DNA of 64,000 nucleotides from Phycisphaeraceae bacterium (GTDB taxonomy: Bacteria > Planctomycetota > Phycisphaerae > Phycisphaerales > UBA1924). This document shows positions 26,856 to 36,133 of the stretch, in pieces (positions within the stretch are counted from its first letter, which is position 1; each line of letters opens with the position of its first letter). The stretch covers positions 930,001 to 994,000 of the forward strand of contig JAHBXF010000001.1 of assembly GCA_019636615.1 (NCBI GenBank), in the 5' to 3' direction. Under the pieces are notes generated by a model. The model was not told where the DNA came from. It did no database searches and saw only the letters and a list, made by a program, of their open reading frames with translations. A program made the translations under genes and the position numbers.

Positions 26856-28160
26856 GGCCTCCGCCGCATCCAGGAGGTCAACATCGATCCGCTGCTCCCC
26901 ATGAGCATGGCCCTCAGCGGCGAGGGCGGCGGCCAGTTGCAGTCCGCGGCCAACCAGGTCGCCTTCAACGCCGACCACCCCCTCGACGGCGCGGCCACGC
27001 CCGCCACGCTCGAACACCAGGCCCTGCTCGGCGAGAGCATGCCCGCCACGGTGACCTACCTCGCCCGCGAATACATCTGGGGTCCGGGTGACTGGGGCGT
27101 AGACGAACTCTTGGTGCAGTACGATCAAGGCCGCCGCGCGAGTTGGCCGCTGCAGGATGCCGGTGGCGACGTGATCGCCCTGTGCGACCTGGGCGGAACC
27201 AGCGGCACCGCCCGGGTCATCACGCAGATCGTCTACGATGCCTACGGTCGTGTCATCGGCCGCGACGACCCGGCCACCCCAGCGACAGGCCCGCCGGAAC
27301 TGCGGGTCGGTCACAAGGGACTGTTCTTTGACAGATGAGATGGCGGCATCGCCGACCCGCTGACAGGCTTTGATCTGCCGCGCCTGTGGCCCGGTGCGCG
27401 GCTGAGCGGCCACGTCCGCAACCGCACACTGCACTGCGACTTTGGCAGGTGGAACCAGCCGGATCCGAACGCGACTGGGTTGCCCGTGCAGGCAAGCCTC
27501 TCGTATCACGGCAGGGGCATGAGCCCCAGCTTGCAGACGTACGATTTGTATACACATCTACGAGATGGCCCGAATGTCATTGAGTACATCGGGTCTGCCC
27601 CTTGGACTTCTCACGACCCTCTTGGGCTCTCGATGCTCAGCCCGCTCGGAGACGCGGCAGCACAAGCAGCCAGGTGGCAACGGGCGTATGAAACCGGCAA
27701 TAAGGCACTTGATCTAGCGCGGCAACTCGCCGCGGGAGCGACACTGGAGTCCATCGCGGCAGGCATTGTGATCGACCTCGTCATGGATAAGGCCACAGGG
27801 GCGTTTGGGGACAAGGCCTTGACGAAGATTGGCACGATCATGAAACGCATGAAGCCGTACATGAAGAATGCTGGTAAAAAAATCACGACGAAGAGCGGAT
27901 ACGAGGTCGAGTACGACCGGCTGGGCTTCCCGAAATTTGACCAGTGGGTCAAAGCCAGGGTGACCATCAAGATGACCGGCAACCGCAATGTCGATATTAA
28001 ACTTGCCGAGGCTGCTTACAAGAAGCCGACGCCGCCTGGGTATACATGGCATCATTCCCAAGACCTCACGACGATGGAGCTTGTGCCATTTGAACTAAAC
28101 GATGAAGCTAAACACATGGGCGGGCATGCTATTATGAGGATCTTACTTGGCGACGATTAA
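26856..28160 (+). pseudogene. orphan RHS fragment with in-frame TGA and WHH-type nuclease toxin tip (module 3)
   Basis: The RHS core begins abruptly at GLRRIQEVNIDPLLP and is nearly identical to module 2. It is interrupted by TGA at 27336-27338, at exactly the same codon as in module 2, then continues in frame (DGGIADPLTGFDLPRLW ... SHDPLGL) into a tip of about 180 residues. The tip ends with GYTWHHSQDLTTMELVP and HMGGHAIMR, the conserved WHH signature of HNH/Endo VII-type toxin nucleases: cytoplasmic DNA/RNA cleavage is expected. A stretch of Lys-rich helix precedes it. First in-frame ATGs are 26901 (before the TGA) and 27522 (after). The immunity gene overlaps its 3' end by 14 bases. Confidence 0.75.
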
Positions 28161-28623
28161 ATTCAAACCGCTTGGTCCGCCTCTCTCCGGGGCGGATATT
28201 CACGAACTCGCAGGCCTCTTGGGGGTACCACTGCCCGCAGATTACGCCGCATTCCTGCTTAGCTGTAATGGTGCCATGTCCGAGGATGATGAACGCATCG
28301 TAGTACCATCTCCCGGATGGTTTGGCGGAGATGAAGCGAATGTGCACGCGCTGTTTGGTTATAAATATGTAATAAGATGTTGGGATATCTGGAACGCTAC
28401 GTATGGAATTCAAGAACGATTGCCGCCGGGTTGCATCTCTATCGGCTGTGATGCAACGGGCTCGGTGTATGTTCTCCGCGGTGATGGACCAAACGTGGGA
28501 GAGGTACTCTTGCGAGATACCGAAGATGAGATTCCCGATGATCCCTACTCGGCGCTTTACCCGGTTGCAGATTCGTTCTCGGAGTTTCTTGAAATTATGT
28601 ATACAGAACCACGAAGCTACTAA
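28147..28623 (+). CDS. SUKH (SMI1/KNR4-like) immunity protein for the WHH toxin
   Basis: A 158-residue protein with the SUKH core: LGPPLSGADIHELAGLLGVPLPADYAAFLLSCNGA, then GCISIGCDATGSVYVLRGDG and a C-terminal SFSEFLEIMY helix. SUKH proteins bind and block diverse nuclease toxins; WHH toxins are often paired with them. The start is a TTG at 28147 with GAGGA six bases upstream, placing the start inside the toxin gene (translational coupling). It ends 98 bases before the IS5 element, and nothing recognisable lies between. Confidence 0.8.
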   Translation: MATIKFKPLGPPLSGADIHELAGLLGVPLPADYAAFLLSCNGAMSEDDERIVVPSPGWFGGDEANVHALFGYKYVIRCWDIWNATYGIQERLPPGCISIGCDATGSVYVLRGDGPNVGEVLLRDTEDEIPDDPYSALYPVADSFSEFLEIMYTEPRSY

Positions 28624-28721
28624 TCATGGGAGTATGTGGGTGTCCCCAGTAGTGTCTCAATACAGACGTGGAGACCTGCGGTAGTGCTAAATTCAATAAG
28701 ATACAAATATGGCCATATTTA

Positions 28722-29562
28722 GAGCCTATCCGTAAACCGCGCAGCCGTGTTACGTCGTGCTGCGTATAGCATGGTATGGCGATGCGATTGACCGATGAGG
28801 AACTTGAATGGCTGGCCGCGCGGGTGCCCGATGCACCTGTCTCTCCCAAGGGCGGGCGGCCGGCGATGGACAAGAGGCAGGCTCTGCGCGGCATCTTCTG
28901 GGTGCTCGACAACGGCGCCAAGTGGAAGGATCTCCCACACGAGTTCGGCAGCAAGAGTTCGGTGCACAAGTACTTCATGCTCTGGACCCGCGCGGGTGTC
29001 TTTGAAGCCATCATGCGCGACGCGGGCAGGTTCATCGAAGAGCGCGACGGCTTCCGTCTCTACGAGTGCTTCATCGACGCAACCTTCAGCAAAGCCCGCG
29101 GCGGGGGCGACGGCATCGGCGTCACAAAGGCCGGGAAAGGCGTGAAAATCATGGTTCTTGTCGATGCAAGAGGTCTGCCGGTGGCCGTCAGCACCGCCAG
29201 CGCCTCCCCGCACGAGAGCACGCTGGTGCAGGGGCTCTTCGAGTTCATGCTCACCGTCGAATCACCCGCACGCATCATCGGCGACAAGGCGTACGACAGC
29301 GATGCCCTGGATGAAGAACTGGCCGGGGAAGGGATCGAACTGATCGCGCCACACCGCAAGAGTCGGCGTCCGGAGAACGTCACCCAGGACGGTCGGCCGC
29401 TGCGTCGTTACCAACGCCGCTTCACGGTGGAGCGGACAATCTCGTGGCTCCAGAACTTCCGGCGCTTGTGCATCCGCTACGAAAAGACCTCCGTGTTGTT
29501 CCAGGGCTTTCTGCATCTCGGATGCACCATCATCTTACTGAAACAGGTTTACGGATAGGCTC
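28722..29562 (+). mobile_element. IS5-family insertion sequence, complete
   Basis: An 841-bp element with perfect terminal inverted repeats GAGCCTATCCGTAAACC (28722-28738) and its complement (29546-29562), flanked by a TA duplication on both sides (28720-28721 and 29563-29564). It has a single intact transposase gene. The TA target duplication and a one-ORF transposase with IRs of this size fit the IS427-like group. The intact ends point to recent insertion. Confidence 0.9.
28776..29558 (+). CDS. IS5-family transposase
   Basis: A 260-residue DDE transposase. An N-terminal DUF4096-like helix-turn-helix region (LTDEELEWLAARVPD ... GRPAMDKRQALRGIFWVLDNGAKWKDLPHEF) binds the ends. The catalytic Asps are in ECFIDATFSKARGGG and IIGDKAYDSDALDEEL, and the Glu is in the RFTVERTISWLQNFRRL segment. 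The reading frame is continuous, without the programmed frameshift seen in some relatives. The gene stops four bases before the right end of the element. It is likely active. Confidence 0.92.
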   Translation: MAMRLTDEELEWLAARVPDAPVSPKGGRPAMDKRQALRGIFWVLDNGAKWKDLPHEFGSKSSVHKYFMLWTRAGVFEAIMRDAGRFIEERDGFRLYECFIDATFSKARGGGDGIGVTKAGKGVKIMVLVDARGLPVAVSTASASPHESTLVQGLFEFMLTVESPARIIGDKAYDSDALDEELAGEGIELIAPHRKSRRPENVTQDGRPLRRYQRRFTVERTISWLQNFRRLCIRYEKTSVLFQGFLHLGCTIILLKQVYG

Positions 29563-29564
29563 TA

Positions 29565-29622
29565 GTCGGAACCCGACACTCTCGCACGATCGGAAGTTTT
29601 CAATCTCGATGTAGTCCAGCAT
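29565..29622 (-). pseudogene. N-terminal stub of an AAA/SMC-like ATPase gene cut by the IS
   Basis: Reading leftward from an ATG at 29622, the stub encodes MLDYIEIENFRSCESVGFR and then meets the IS end. IEIENFRS near the N terminus is typical of RecF/OLD/SMC-like AAA ATPases, where a P-loop follows about 20 residues later. The sequence beyond the IS (28719 downwards) does not continue a P-loop and stops after a few codons, so the rest of the gene is gone. Confidence 0.5.
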
Positions 29623-29713
29623 CGCGGTCACTTCTTGGCACAGGTCGTTGCAGGCCCTTCCAGAGCCATGTTTCCATGGTACACCGGGCCACCCCTCAGG
29701 ATTCGTCAACCCC

Positions 29714-30592
29714 CTACCACCCCATCCGCTCCACCATCACCGCGTACGCCGCCAGTGCCCCCCTGCTCCCCCCTGTCGCGGCCACGCGTGCCGCCGCTCG
29801 CCCCAGCACGCTCCCTTCGCCCGGCATCCGCCCCGCCGCGCCGCACGCTGCGCACGCCGAAACCCGCCACCCACCCCCATCCAGCCGCGCGGCACACAGC
29901 CCGCCGCATGCCTCACACCCCACCGGCACCACCACGCCCCCCTCCCGCGCCTGCTCCGGCACGCTCACCCCCCTCACCATCTCCCCCATTGCAATCAACC
30001 GCCCCTCACACACCGAGCACACGTGCGCACCGGCCTCACTCCGCACGCGGTGCAGGTCGCCGGCCAGGGGCTTCCACACCAGCGGGTCTGCGATGATCTC
30101 CGCCGCGCCAAGTTCTACCCAGGGCACATCCAGCCCGCTGGCCTTGGCCGGGTCAACGGCGTGCGTCCGCCGAACCTCCACCGCTCCCGCCAGCCGGTCG
30201 CCTCGCCACAGCGCGACATCCACCACGTACGCACCGAGGCGCTCCTCAACACTTGTTCTGTCGAATATCAACGAAAGCGGCGCCGGCGCGCCCCGCCCGC
30301 ACCCGTCGCACACCACGGGCACGCGCACCCCCCGCAGGCTTTCCTCGCGCCCCAGCACTTCGGCCAGCAGCAGTTTGGCCGCGGCGTGCTCGGCAGACTC
30401 GGGCGTGCAGGCCGCGCCCGCGGCGTGCGCAAAGTGCCACCGGCGCGAGGGGCCCCGCCGCGCCACCACCGCGCCCCGGCACCCGGGGCAGACCAGCGGC
30501 CCGGCCAGTTCGTCGTGGCAGCGCACCAGCCGCCCCGCACGGTCAACCGCCGCGGGGATCAGCACATCGCGTGTTGGTTGCTGGGCGGGCAT
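29714..30592 (-). CDS. CoiA-like competence/nuclease family protein
   Basis: A 292-residue protein of the CoiA-like class. The N-terminal part has CPGCRGAVVARRGPSRRWHFAHAAG, then the SAEHAAAKLLLAE helix. A restriction-endonuclease-like core follows (AYVVDVALWRGDRLAGAVEVRRTHAV; the expected Lys of the D-ExK triad is replaced by Arg). The C-terminal half has further CxxC pairs (CDGC, CSVC, CEAC, CAAC), probably zinc-binding. CoiA proteins act on DNA during natural transformation, but this copy may be non-catalytic. I start at 30592 (MPAQQPTRDVLIP); the upstream frame to 30736 is Arg/Pro-rich and unlikely. Confidence 0.7.
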   Translation of the reverse strand: MPAQQPTRDVLIPAAVDRAGRLVRCHDELAGPLVCPGCRGAVVARRGPSRRWHFAHAAGAACTPESAEHAAAKLLLAEVLGREESLRGVRVPVVCDGCGRGAPAPLSLIFDRTSVEERLGAYVVDVALWRGDRLAGAVEVRRTHAVDPAKASGLDVPWVELGAAEIIADPLVWKPLAGDLHRVRSEAGAHVCSVCEGRLIAMGEMVRGVSVPEQAREGGVVVPVGCEACGGLCAARLDGGGWRVSACAACGAAGRMPGEGSVLGRAAARVAATGGSRGALAAYAVMVERMGW

Positions 30593-30750
30593 CGGGTGAC
30601 CAGGCGGCGCATCGCGGGCGCGAACACTTGCGTGAAGATCGGCGGCCGGCGGCCCCCGCTGGGGCCCGGCCACAGAGCCCCGGCCAACCGGCGGCATCAA
30701 GCATAAACCGCGCGGCCTTCGCCCGCACGGCCCCATACCATCACCCGTCG

Positions 30751-31317
30751 ATGAAGTGCGAGCGCTGCGACAACGAGGCGACGGTGCACGAGGTCACCGT
30801 GCGCAACGGCACCGCCATCGAGCGGCACCTGTGCGAGGTGTGCGCGGCACTCTTCGGCATCGCCGCCGGCGCCCTTCCCGACCTCTTGAAGCCCTCGGGC
30901 CAGCCCGGCGAGATCAGCATCACCGCCGTGAGCAAGATCGGCGGGGCCGCGCGACCGACCGCCTGCCCCGGCTGCGGCCTGACATACAGCGAGTTCAAGC
31001 AAGGAGGCATGCTGGGGTGCCAGCAGTGCTACCACGCCTTCGAATCGCAGTTGGGGCCGCTGTTAGAGCGCGCCCACGAAGGGGGCATCGCCCACACAGG
31101 CAAATCGCCCAGGCGTCTGGCCGCGGGCGCACCGGCCCAGCCCACCTCGCCCGGCGGCCTCTCGCTGCACGAACGCGCCGAGCGCCTGCAGGCGTTGCAG
31201 CGCCAACTCGACCAGGCCGTGCGAAACGAACAATACGAAATCGCCGCGAAAGTGCGCGATGAAATCCGCCACTTGTCGGCCCAGCAACCCCCCTCGCAGC
31301 CGCCCAGCGTTTCCTGA
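30751..31317 (+). CDS. mcsA: McsA, activator of the protein arginine kinase
   Basis: A 188-residue zinc protein. There are four CxxC pairs: CERC, CEVC, CPGC and CQQC (residues 3-90). The C terminus is a UVR motif coiled coil (LQALQRQLDQAVRNEQYEIAAKVRDEIRHL). McsA binds and stimulates McsB and couples it to ClpC/CtsR. The next gene, 58 bases downstream on the same strand, is mcsB. The ATG at 30751 gives the canonical MKCERCD start; longer frames reach into sequence opposite the CoiA gene. Confidence 0.9.
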   Translation: MKCERCDNEATVHEVTVRNGTAIERHLCEVCAALFGIAAGALPDLLKPSGQPGEISITAVSKIGGAARPTACPGCGLTYSEFKQGGMLGCQQCYHAFESQLGPLLERAHEGGIAHTGKSPRRLAAGAPAQPTSPGGLSLHERAERLQALQRQLDQAVRNEQYEIAAKVRDEIRHLSAQQPPSQPPSVS

Positions 31318-31375
31318 CCCAACTTTCACCGGCACGGCCTTCTCCGCCCATTCACACCCCGAGAGCAACACCCGC

Positions 31376-32482
31376 GTGACCACCGAAGGCTTGACACCCC
31401 CACCCTTCGACGCCACCACCGAATGGCTGCGCGGCGAGGGAGAATCTGCCGACGTGGTCCTCTCGTCGCGCGTGCGCCTGGCCCGCAACATCGCCGGCCA
31501 CCCTTTCGTCATCAAGGCCGGCCGCAAACACCGACAGCGAACCCTCGAACTCTGCCGCGAACGCGTGCTGCACGCGGGGCTTGCAACGCGCGTCGCCTGG
31601 TATGAACTGCACCGCGCGCCGCACCTCGAGCGGGCCCTGCTCGTCGAGCGGCACCTCATCTCAAAGCAGTTGAGCAAGGGACGCGCCTCGTGCGGCGGGC
31701 CCGAAGACCCGCGCGGCGTGGCCGTGGGCCTGCCCGACGAACGCCTGAGCATCATGGTCAACGAAGAAGACCACCTGCGCATCCAGGTCATCCGCAGCGG
31801 GCTGGCACTCACCGAGGCCTGGACCGAGATCGACCAGGCCGACGACCGCATCGAGTCCGGCCTTGATTACGCCTACTCGCCCAGGTTCGGCTACCTCACC
31901 GCCTGCCCCACCAACGTCGGCACCGGCATGCGCATGAGCGTCATGCTGCACCTGCCCGGGCTGCGCCTCACCGGCGACATCGAAAAGGTCAAACGCGCCG
32001 CGGCGGACATGTGCCTGGCGGTGCGCGGCTTTTTCGGTGAGGGCTCTGAGGCCGTGGGCGATTTATACCAGTTGAGCAACCAGACCACGCTGGGCAAGCC
32101 CGAGACCGCGATCCTGCACGATCTTGAACGCGTCATCGTGCCCCGCATCGTCGAGTATGAACGCCAGTCGCGCCGCGAACTGCTCGCACGCCGGCGCGTG
32201 GGCGTCGAAGACCAGGTGATGCGCGCCTGGGGCCTGCTCACGCACGCGCGCCTCCTCTCGACCGAAGAATCAATGCAGGCCCTCAGCCTGGCGCGCCTCG
32301 GCGTGCAGGCGGGGTTGCTGCGAGACCGCGCGGGCGCAACTCCCGACATCCGCGCGATCAACCAGTTGCTGCTGCTCGTGCAGCCCGCGCACCTGCAGCG
32401 GGCCGTGGGCCGAGAACTCGACCAGGATCAGCGCCGCGTCGCCCGCGCCACGCTGACCCGCACGCGACTGGCCGGCGGCTGA
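31376..32482 (+). CDS. mcsB: McsB protein arginine kinase
   Basis: A 368-residue ATP:guanido phosphotransferase that phosphorylates arginines in proteins, marking them for ClpCP. Seen: DVVLSSRVRLARNIAG (residues 26-41), the conserved NEEDHLRIQV loop, the acceptor-side LTACPTNVGTGMRMSVMLHLPG (with the active-site Cys), and the C-terminal RAINQLLLLVQPAHLQ region. The start is GTG at 31376: the frame continues upstream only into mcsA. It is the second gene of an mcsA-mcsB pair; clpC lies 6 kb away, not in the same operon, and no ctsR is seen. Confidence 0.92.
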   Translation: MTTEGLTPPPFDATTEWLRGEGESADVVLSSRVRLARNIAGHPFVIKAGRKHRQRTLELCRERVLHAGLATRVAWYELHRAPHLERALLVERHLISKQLSKGRASCGGPEDPRGVAVGLPDERLSIMVNEEDHLRIQVIRSGLALTEAWTEIDQADDRIESGLDYAYSPRFGYLTACPTNVGTGMRMSVMLHLPGLRLTGDIEKVKRAAADMCLAVRGFFGEGSEAVGDLYQLSNQTTLGKPETAILHDLERVIVPRIVEYERQSRRELLARRRVGVEDQVMRAWGLLTHARLLSTEESMQALSLARLGVQAGLLRDRAGATPDIRAINQLLLLVQPAHLQRAVGRELDQDQRRVARATLTRTRLAGG

Positions 32483-32501
32483 CCACCCCGAGGGGCGGGT
32501 G

Positions 32502-33677
32502 TCAGGTCAGCGTCACCGGCATCACGACATACAGAAAGTCGTTGCCGCTCTTGATCAGGCCCGGCTTGCTGCCGCCCTTGAGTTCCATCATCACGCTGGA
32601 CTGATCCATCACCTTCAGCGCATCCGTGATGAAGGCGGGGTTGAAGCCGATCTCGAGATCCTCGCCGTCGTACTCCTTCAAATCGACGGTGATCTCGGCC
32701 TCCCCCGTTTCCGGCGCGCGGCTCGAAAGGTGCAGTTGCTTGTCCTTCCCGCGGAAGGCCAGACGCACCCCGCGCGATTCTTCGTTGGTGAGCAGCGCGG
32801 CACGCCGCACCGCCGAGATCACCACGTCGCGGTCGAAGGTCACCCGCTTGTCGTTGTCCTTGGGAATGGCCTCTTCGTACGGGGGGAAGGTGCCCTCGAC
32901 GAGGTTGCTCACCAGCACCGCACGCCCCGGGTTGGCCGCCGTGCCGAACGAGAACAGAATCTGATTGTCGGTGATGATGACCTGCACCGGCTCGTCGTTC
33001 TCTTTGATCAGTTTCTGCAGCATGCCCAGGGCCTTGGAGGGAACGATGCACTGCACGGCCTTGGCATCTTTCTCCCCGCCGGTCAGGGCCGCGCGGGCCA
33101 GCGCCAGCCGCCGGCCGTCGGTGGCCACCATCTCCAGCCGCTTGCCGTCACGCTTGAAGAGCACGCCGTTGATCGCGTAGCGAGATGTCTCGCGCGCCGT
33201 CGCGAAGAGCGTGCGCGTCACCAGTTCCAGCAGCGAGCCCGCGGGGTGTGTGAGCGTGGCGCGCGGCTTCGAACTGCCCGTGCCCGCGGCCGCCTCGGCA
33301 AAGTCGGGGATCGGCGGGAAGTCTGCCGCGGAGAAACCAAAGACCTTGAAATGTGCATCGCTGCCCTTGATGTGGCAGGCCTCCCCTTCGCTCTCGAAGG
33401 TGAGCGTGGGCTCAGAATCTTCGGCCGAGACAATGCCCCGCAGCCGATCGGCGGGGATGAGCAGTTCGCCCGGCTCGTGCACGTCCACCTGCGTCAGGGT
33501 CAGCCGCAGCGCGATCTCGGCGTCGGTGGCTTCCAGCGTGAGTTCGCTGGTGCCCCCCGATTTTTTGGCGGAGAGTTTGATGCAGGAGAGTTGGATCTTG
33601 GGCGTGCGCGTTTGAACCGCCCCGCTGAGCAGATTGACCGCGTCCAGAAGTGCCGAGCGATCACAGATGACTTTCAT
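32502..33677 (-). CDS. dnaN: DNA polymerase III beta subunit (sliding clamp)
   Basis: A 391-residue beta clamp with three repeated domains: MKVICDRSALLDAVNLLSGAVQTRTPKIQLSCIKL (domain 1 start), the ETSRYAINGVLF...LEMVATDGRRLALAR motif of domain 2, and the C-terminal FNPAFITDALKVMD...YVVMPVTLT end that forms the partner-binding cleft. It tethers the replicase to DNA. AAGGAAG precedes the ATG. dnaA or gyrB is not adjacent, so this is not a classical oriC cluster. It converges with mcsB with only 19 bases between the stops. Confidence 0.96.
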   Translation of the reverse strand: MKVICDRSALLDAVNLLSGAVQTRTPKIQLSCIKLSAKKSGGTSELTLEATDAEIALRLTLTQVDVHEPGELLIPADRLRGIVSAEDSEPTLTFESEGEACHIKGSDAHFKVFGFSAADFPPIPDFAEAAAGTGSSKPRATLTHPAGSLLELVTRTLFATARETSRYAINGVLFKRDGKRLEMVATDGRRLALARAALTGGEKDAKAVQCIVPSKALGMLQKLIKENDEPVQVIITDNQILFSFGTAANPGRAVLVSNLVEGTFPPYEEAIPKDNDKRVTFDRDVVISAVRRAALLTNEESRGVRLAFRGKDKQLHLSSRAPETGEAEITVDLKEYDGEDLEIGFNPAFITDALKVMDQSSVMMELKGGSKPGLIKSGNDFLYVVMPVTLT

Positions 33678-34132
33678 GGTGCTTCCTTGATGGCCCAGAG
33701 TTTACCCCCCTCAGACAAGGGTGGAGCCCCAGGCAAGCGCAATCTGTAGTAGATGATACCCGTGGCGTATCCATTTATAGGCGGAGTATGGCGAGAATGG
33801 GGAACGCCCAGCCCCGCCGCGCCTCGTGGATCTTCGCCCGACGCGCCCGGGCCCGGCCCCCAGCCGCCGCAATCTCAAGAGCCCACCCGGACCTCGCCGA
33901 ACCACCGCCCGTCTATGCCATACAAAACACGACCACGGCGACGCGGGCATCACAAACCGCCCCGGCTTGCGACCGGGGCTCAAAGTTCTCGGCCTTGGCA
34001 GTTGTCCCCACGCCTCAGCCATGCGATACTCCCGCCCCGGGGCGCGTCTTCCGGGTTGTTGGTTGTGACCAGAACACTCGACACTCTCCGTCCCCTGGGA
34101 GCGGGCCGGAGGGTGCCATATTGGGAGCCCGC
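33678..34132. other. intergenic region upstream of transketolase and dnaN
   Basis: About 455 bases between the divergent dnaN and tkt genes. A 7-bp hairpin GCCCCGG/CCGGGGC lies at 33959-33979. I see no gene, tRNA or clear DnaA boxes. GGGAG lies just before the tkt ATG. The region should hold both promoters, but none stands out. Confidence 0.4.
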
Positions 34133-36100
34133 ATGTCATTCGAAGCCGCCGTTCACGCTCAGGCGATCAAAATCTGTCGGTCATCCTTGGAGATGTGCGC
34201 CGCGGCGGGGAGCGGGCACCCCACCACCGCCATGAGCATCAGCCACCTGGTCACGGTGCTCATGTTCCACACCATGCGCTGGTCGCCCGACTATCCGGCC
34301 TACCCCACCAGCGACAGGCTCGTGCTTTCAGAAGGCCACGCGGTGCCCGCGGTCTACGCCGCCGGCGCAGAACTGGGCATGATGTACGGCACAGACCCGC
34401 GCGCCTTGCGCCGCCTCACGCACGAAGACCTCAAGCAGTTGCGCGCCGCGGCGAGCGAACTCGATGGGCACCCCAACCCCGCCGAGGGCTTCCCATTCTT
34501 TGACGCCGCGACCGGCTCGCTGGGCCAGGGCCTGAGCGTGGCGGCGGGGCTCGCCGAGGCGGCACGCCTCGACGGGTACGACAAACTCATCTACTGCATC
34601 ATCGGCGACGGCGAGGCCCGCGAAGGCCAGATCACCGAAGCGCTCGACTACATCATCGACCGCAAGATCCGCACCGTGCTGCCCATCTTCAACTGCAACG
34701 AATACGGCCAGGCCGACCGCGTGAGCGCGCAGCAATCGGCCGAGACCCTCGCCGCCAAACTCGAGGCCACCGGCTTCGCCGCCAAGATCATCGACGGGCA
34801 CAGCCCCTCGGCGATCAAGGCCGCGTTCGACGAGTTCGTCGCCGGCGCCGCCAAGAGCAGCGGCAAGCCCATGGCGCTGATCGCCCAGACGGTCAAGGGC
34901 TGGGGCGCCGCCTCGCTGCAGGGCTCGGGCTGGCACGGCCGCCCGCCCACCGGCGAGCAACTCAAGCGCGCCATGGCCGAACTCGAACAGCGCCGCATGG
35001 AGGTCACCACCGCGCTGGTCTCCAGCGATCAGTTCATGATCCAGCCCCCGGCCGACGCCTCCCCGCGCGAGTCCGAGCCGGGCGAGATCCCCTCCCTCTC
35101 GGCCTACATGAAGGGCAACGACATGGAGAGCCTGCTGCAGTCGGGCTCCATGGCCACCCGGCGCGCCTTCGGCTTCGCGCTGCGGGCGCTGGGACGCGCC
35201 AACGACCGCGTCGTCTCCCTCGACGCCGACGTGAGCAACTCCACCTTCTCCGAGTTCTTCCGCAAAGACTCCGCCCTGGCCCCACGCTTCATGGAGTGCA
35301 AAATCGCCGAGCAGAACATGATCTCGGTCGCGGCGGGCCTGGCCGCGGCCGGCAAAGTCCCATTCTGCTCCTCCTTCGCCAAGTTCATCACCCGCGCCTA
35401 CGACCAGATCGAGATGGCCATCTACACCGGCTCCAACATCAAGGTCATCGGCTCGCACGCCGGCATCACCCTCGCCGCCGACGGCCCCAGCCAGATGGCG
35501 ATGCCCGACGTGGCCTGGTTCCGTTCCTTCACCACCATGCGCGACCGCCGCGGCAACCCCGGCTGCTACGTGCTCCAGCCCGCCGACGCCTTCGCCGCCT
35601 ACGCCCTCACCAACGTGATGGCCGACTACGAGGGCTTCTGCTACATGCGAACCCTCCGCCCCGACACCGAGTTCCTCTACTCCGACGACGCCGTCTTCAA
35701 CCTCGGCGGGTTCGAAGTGCTCAACGAGGGACGCGATATCGTCATCGCCGCCGCCGGCTACATGGTCCACGAGGCCAACAAAACCATCGAACTCCTCGAC
35801 AAGGCCGGCATCTCGGCCACGCTCGTCGATCTCTACTCCCTCCCCTTCGATACCGACGCCTTCCTCGATCTTGTGCAGCAGAACAACGGCGTCGTGCTCA
35901 CCGTCGAAGACAACTTCGGCGGCGGCATCGGCAGCGCCGCGGCCGACGCGCTCATGGAATCCGGCGACGGCTTCCGCCTGCGGCAGATGCACGTCAAACG
36001 CATCCCCAAGAGCGCGCGAACCCCCGACGAAGTCCTCAAGATGTGCGGCCTCACCGCCGAGGACATCAAGAAGAACGCCATGGAGATGCTCGGCGTCTGA
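34133..36100 (+). CDS. tkt: transketolase
   Basis: A 655-residue thiamine-diphosphate enzyme of the pentose-phosphate pathway. The N-terminal half has AAGSGHPTTAMSISHLV, SEGHAVPAVYAAG, GSLGQGLSVAAGLAEAARLD and the TPP-binding GDGEAREGQITEALDY. The middle has RRAFGFALRALGRANDRVVSLDADV (pyrimidine domain) with the catalytic Glu region CKIAEQNMISVAAGLAA. The C-terminal domain follows (VLTVEDNFGGGIGSAAADAL). This single-chain form, with the shorter spacing, resembles archaeal and animal transketolases more than E. coli TktA. GGGAG precedes the ATG. A strong bidirectional terminator separates it from recA. Confidence 0.92.
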   Translation: MSFEAAVHAQAIKICRSSLEMCAAAGSGHPTTAMSISHLVTVLMFHTMRWSPDYPAYPTSDRLVLSEGHAVPAVYAAGAELGMMYGTDPRALRRLTHEDLKQLRAAASELDGHPNPAEGFPFFDAATGSLGQGLSVAAGLAEAARLDGYDKLIYCIIGDGEAREGQITEALDYIIDRKIRTVLPIFNCNEYGQADRVSAQQSAETLAAKLEATGFAAKIIDGHSPSAIKAAFDEFVAGAAKSSGKPMALIAQTVKGWGAASLQGSGWHGRPPTGEQLKRAMAELEQRRMEVTTALVSSDQFMIQPPADASPRESEPGEIPSLSAYMKGNDMESLLQSGSMATRRAFGFALRALGRANDRVVSLDADVSNSTFSEFFRKDSALAPRFMECKIAEQNMISVAAGLAAAGKVPFCSSFAKFITRAYDQIEMAIYTGSNIKVIGSHAGITLAADGPSQMAMPDVAWFRSFTTMRDRRGNPGCYVLQPADAFAAYALTNVMADYEGFCYMRTLRPDTEFLYSDDAVFNLGGFEVLNEGRDIVIAAAGYMVHEANKTIELLDKAGISATLVDLYSLPFDTDAFLDLVQQNNGVVLTVEDNFGGGIGSAAADALMESGDGFRLRQMHVKRIPKSARTPDEVLKMCGLTAEDIKKNAMEMLGV

Positions 36101-36133
36101 CACACCGTCACGCCCGCATTCGTCAACGAAAAC

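Noticed and set aside
32502..34132. Replication origin next to dnaN
   Set aside because: No dnaA gene, no cluster of DnaA boxes and no AT-rich unwinding region in the spacer.
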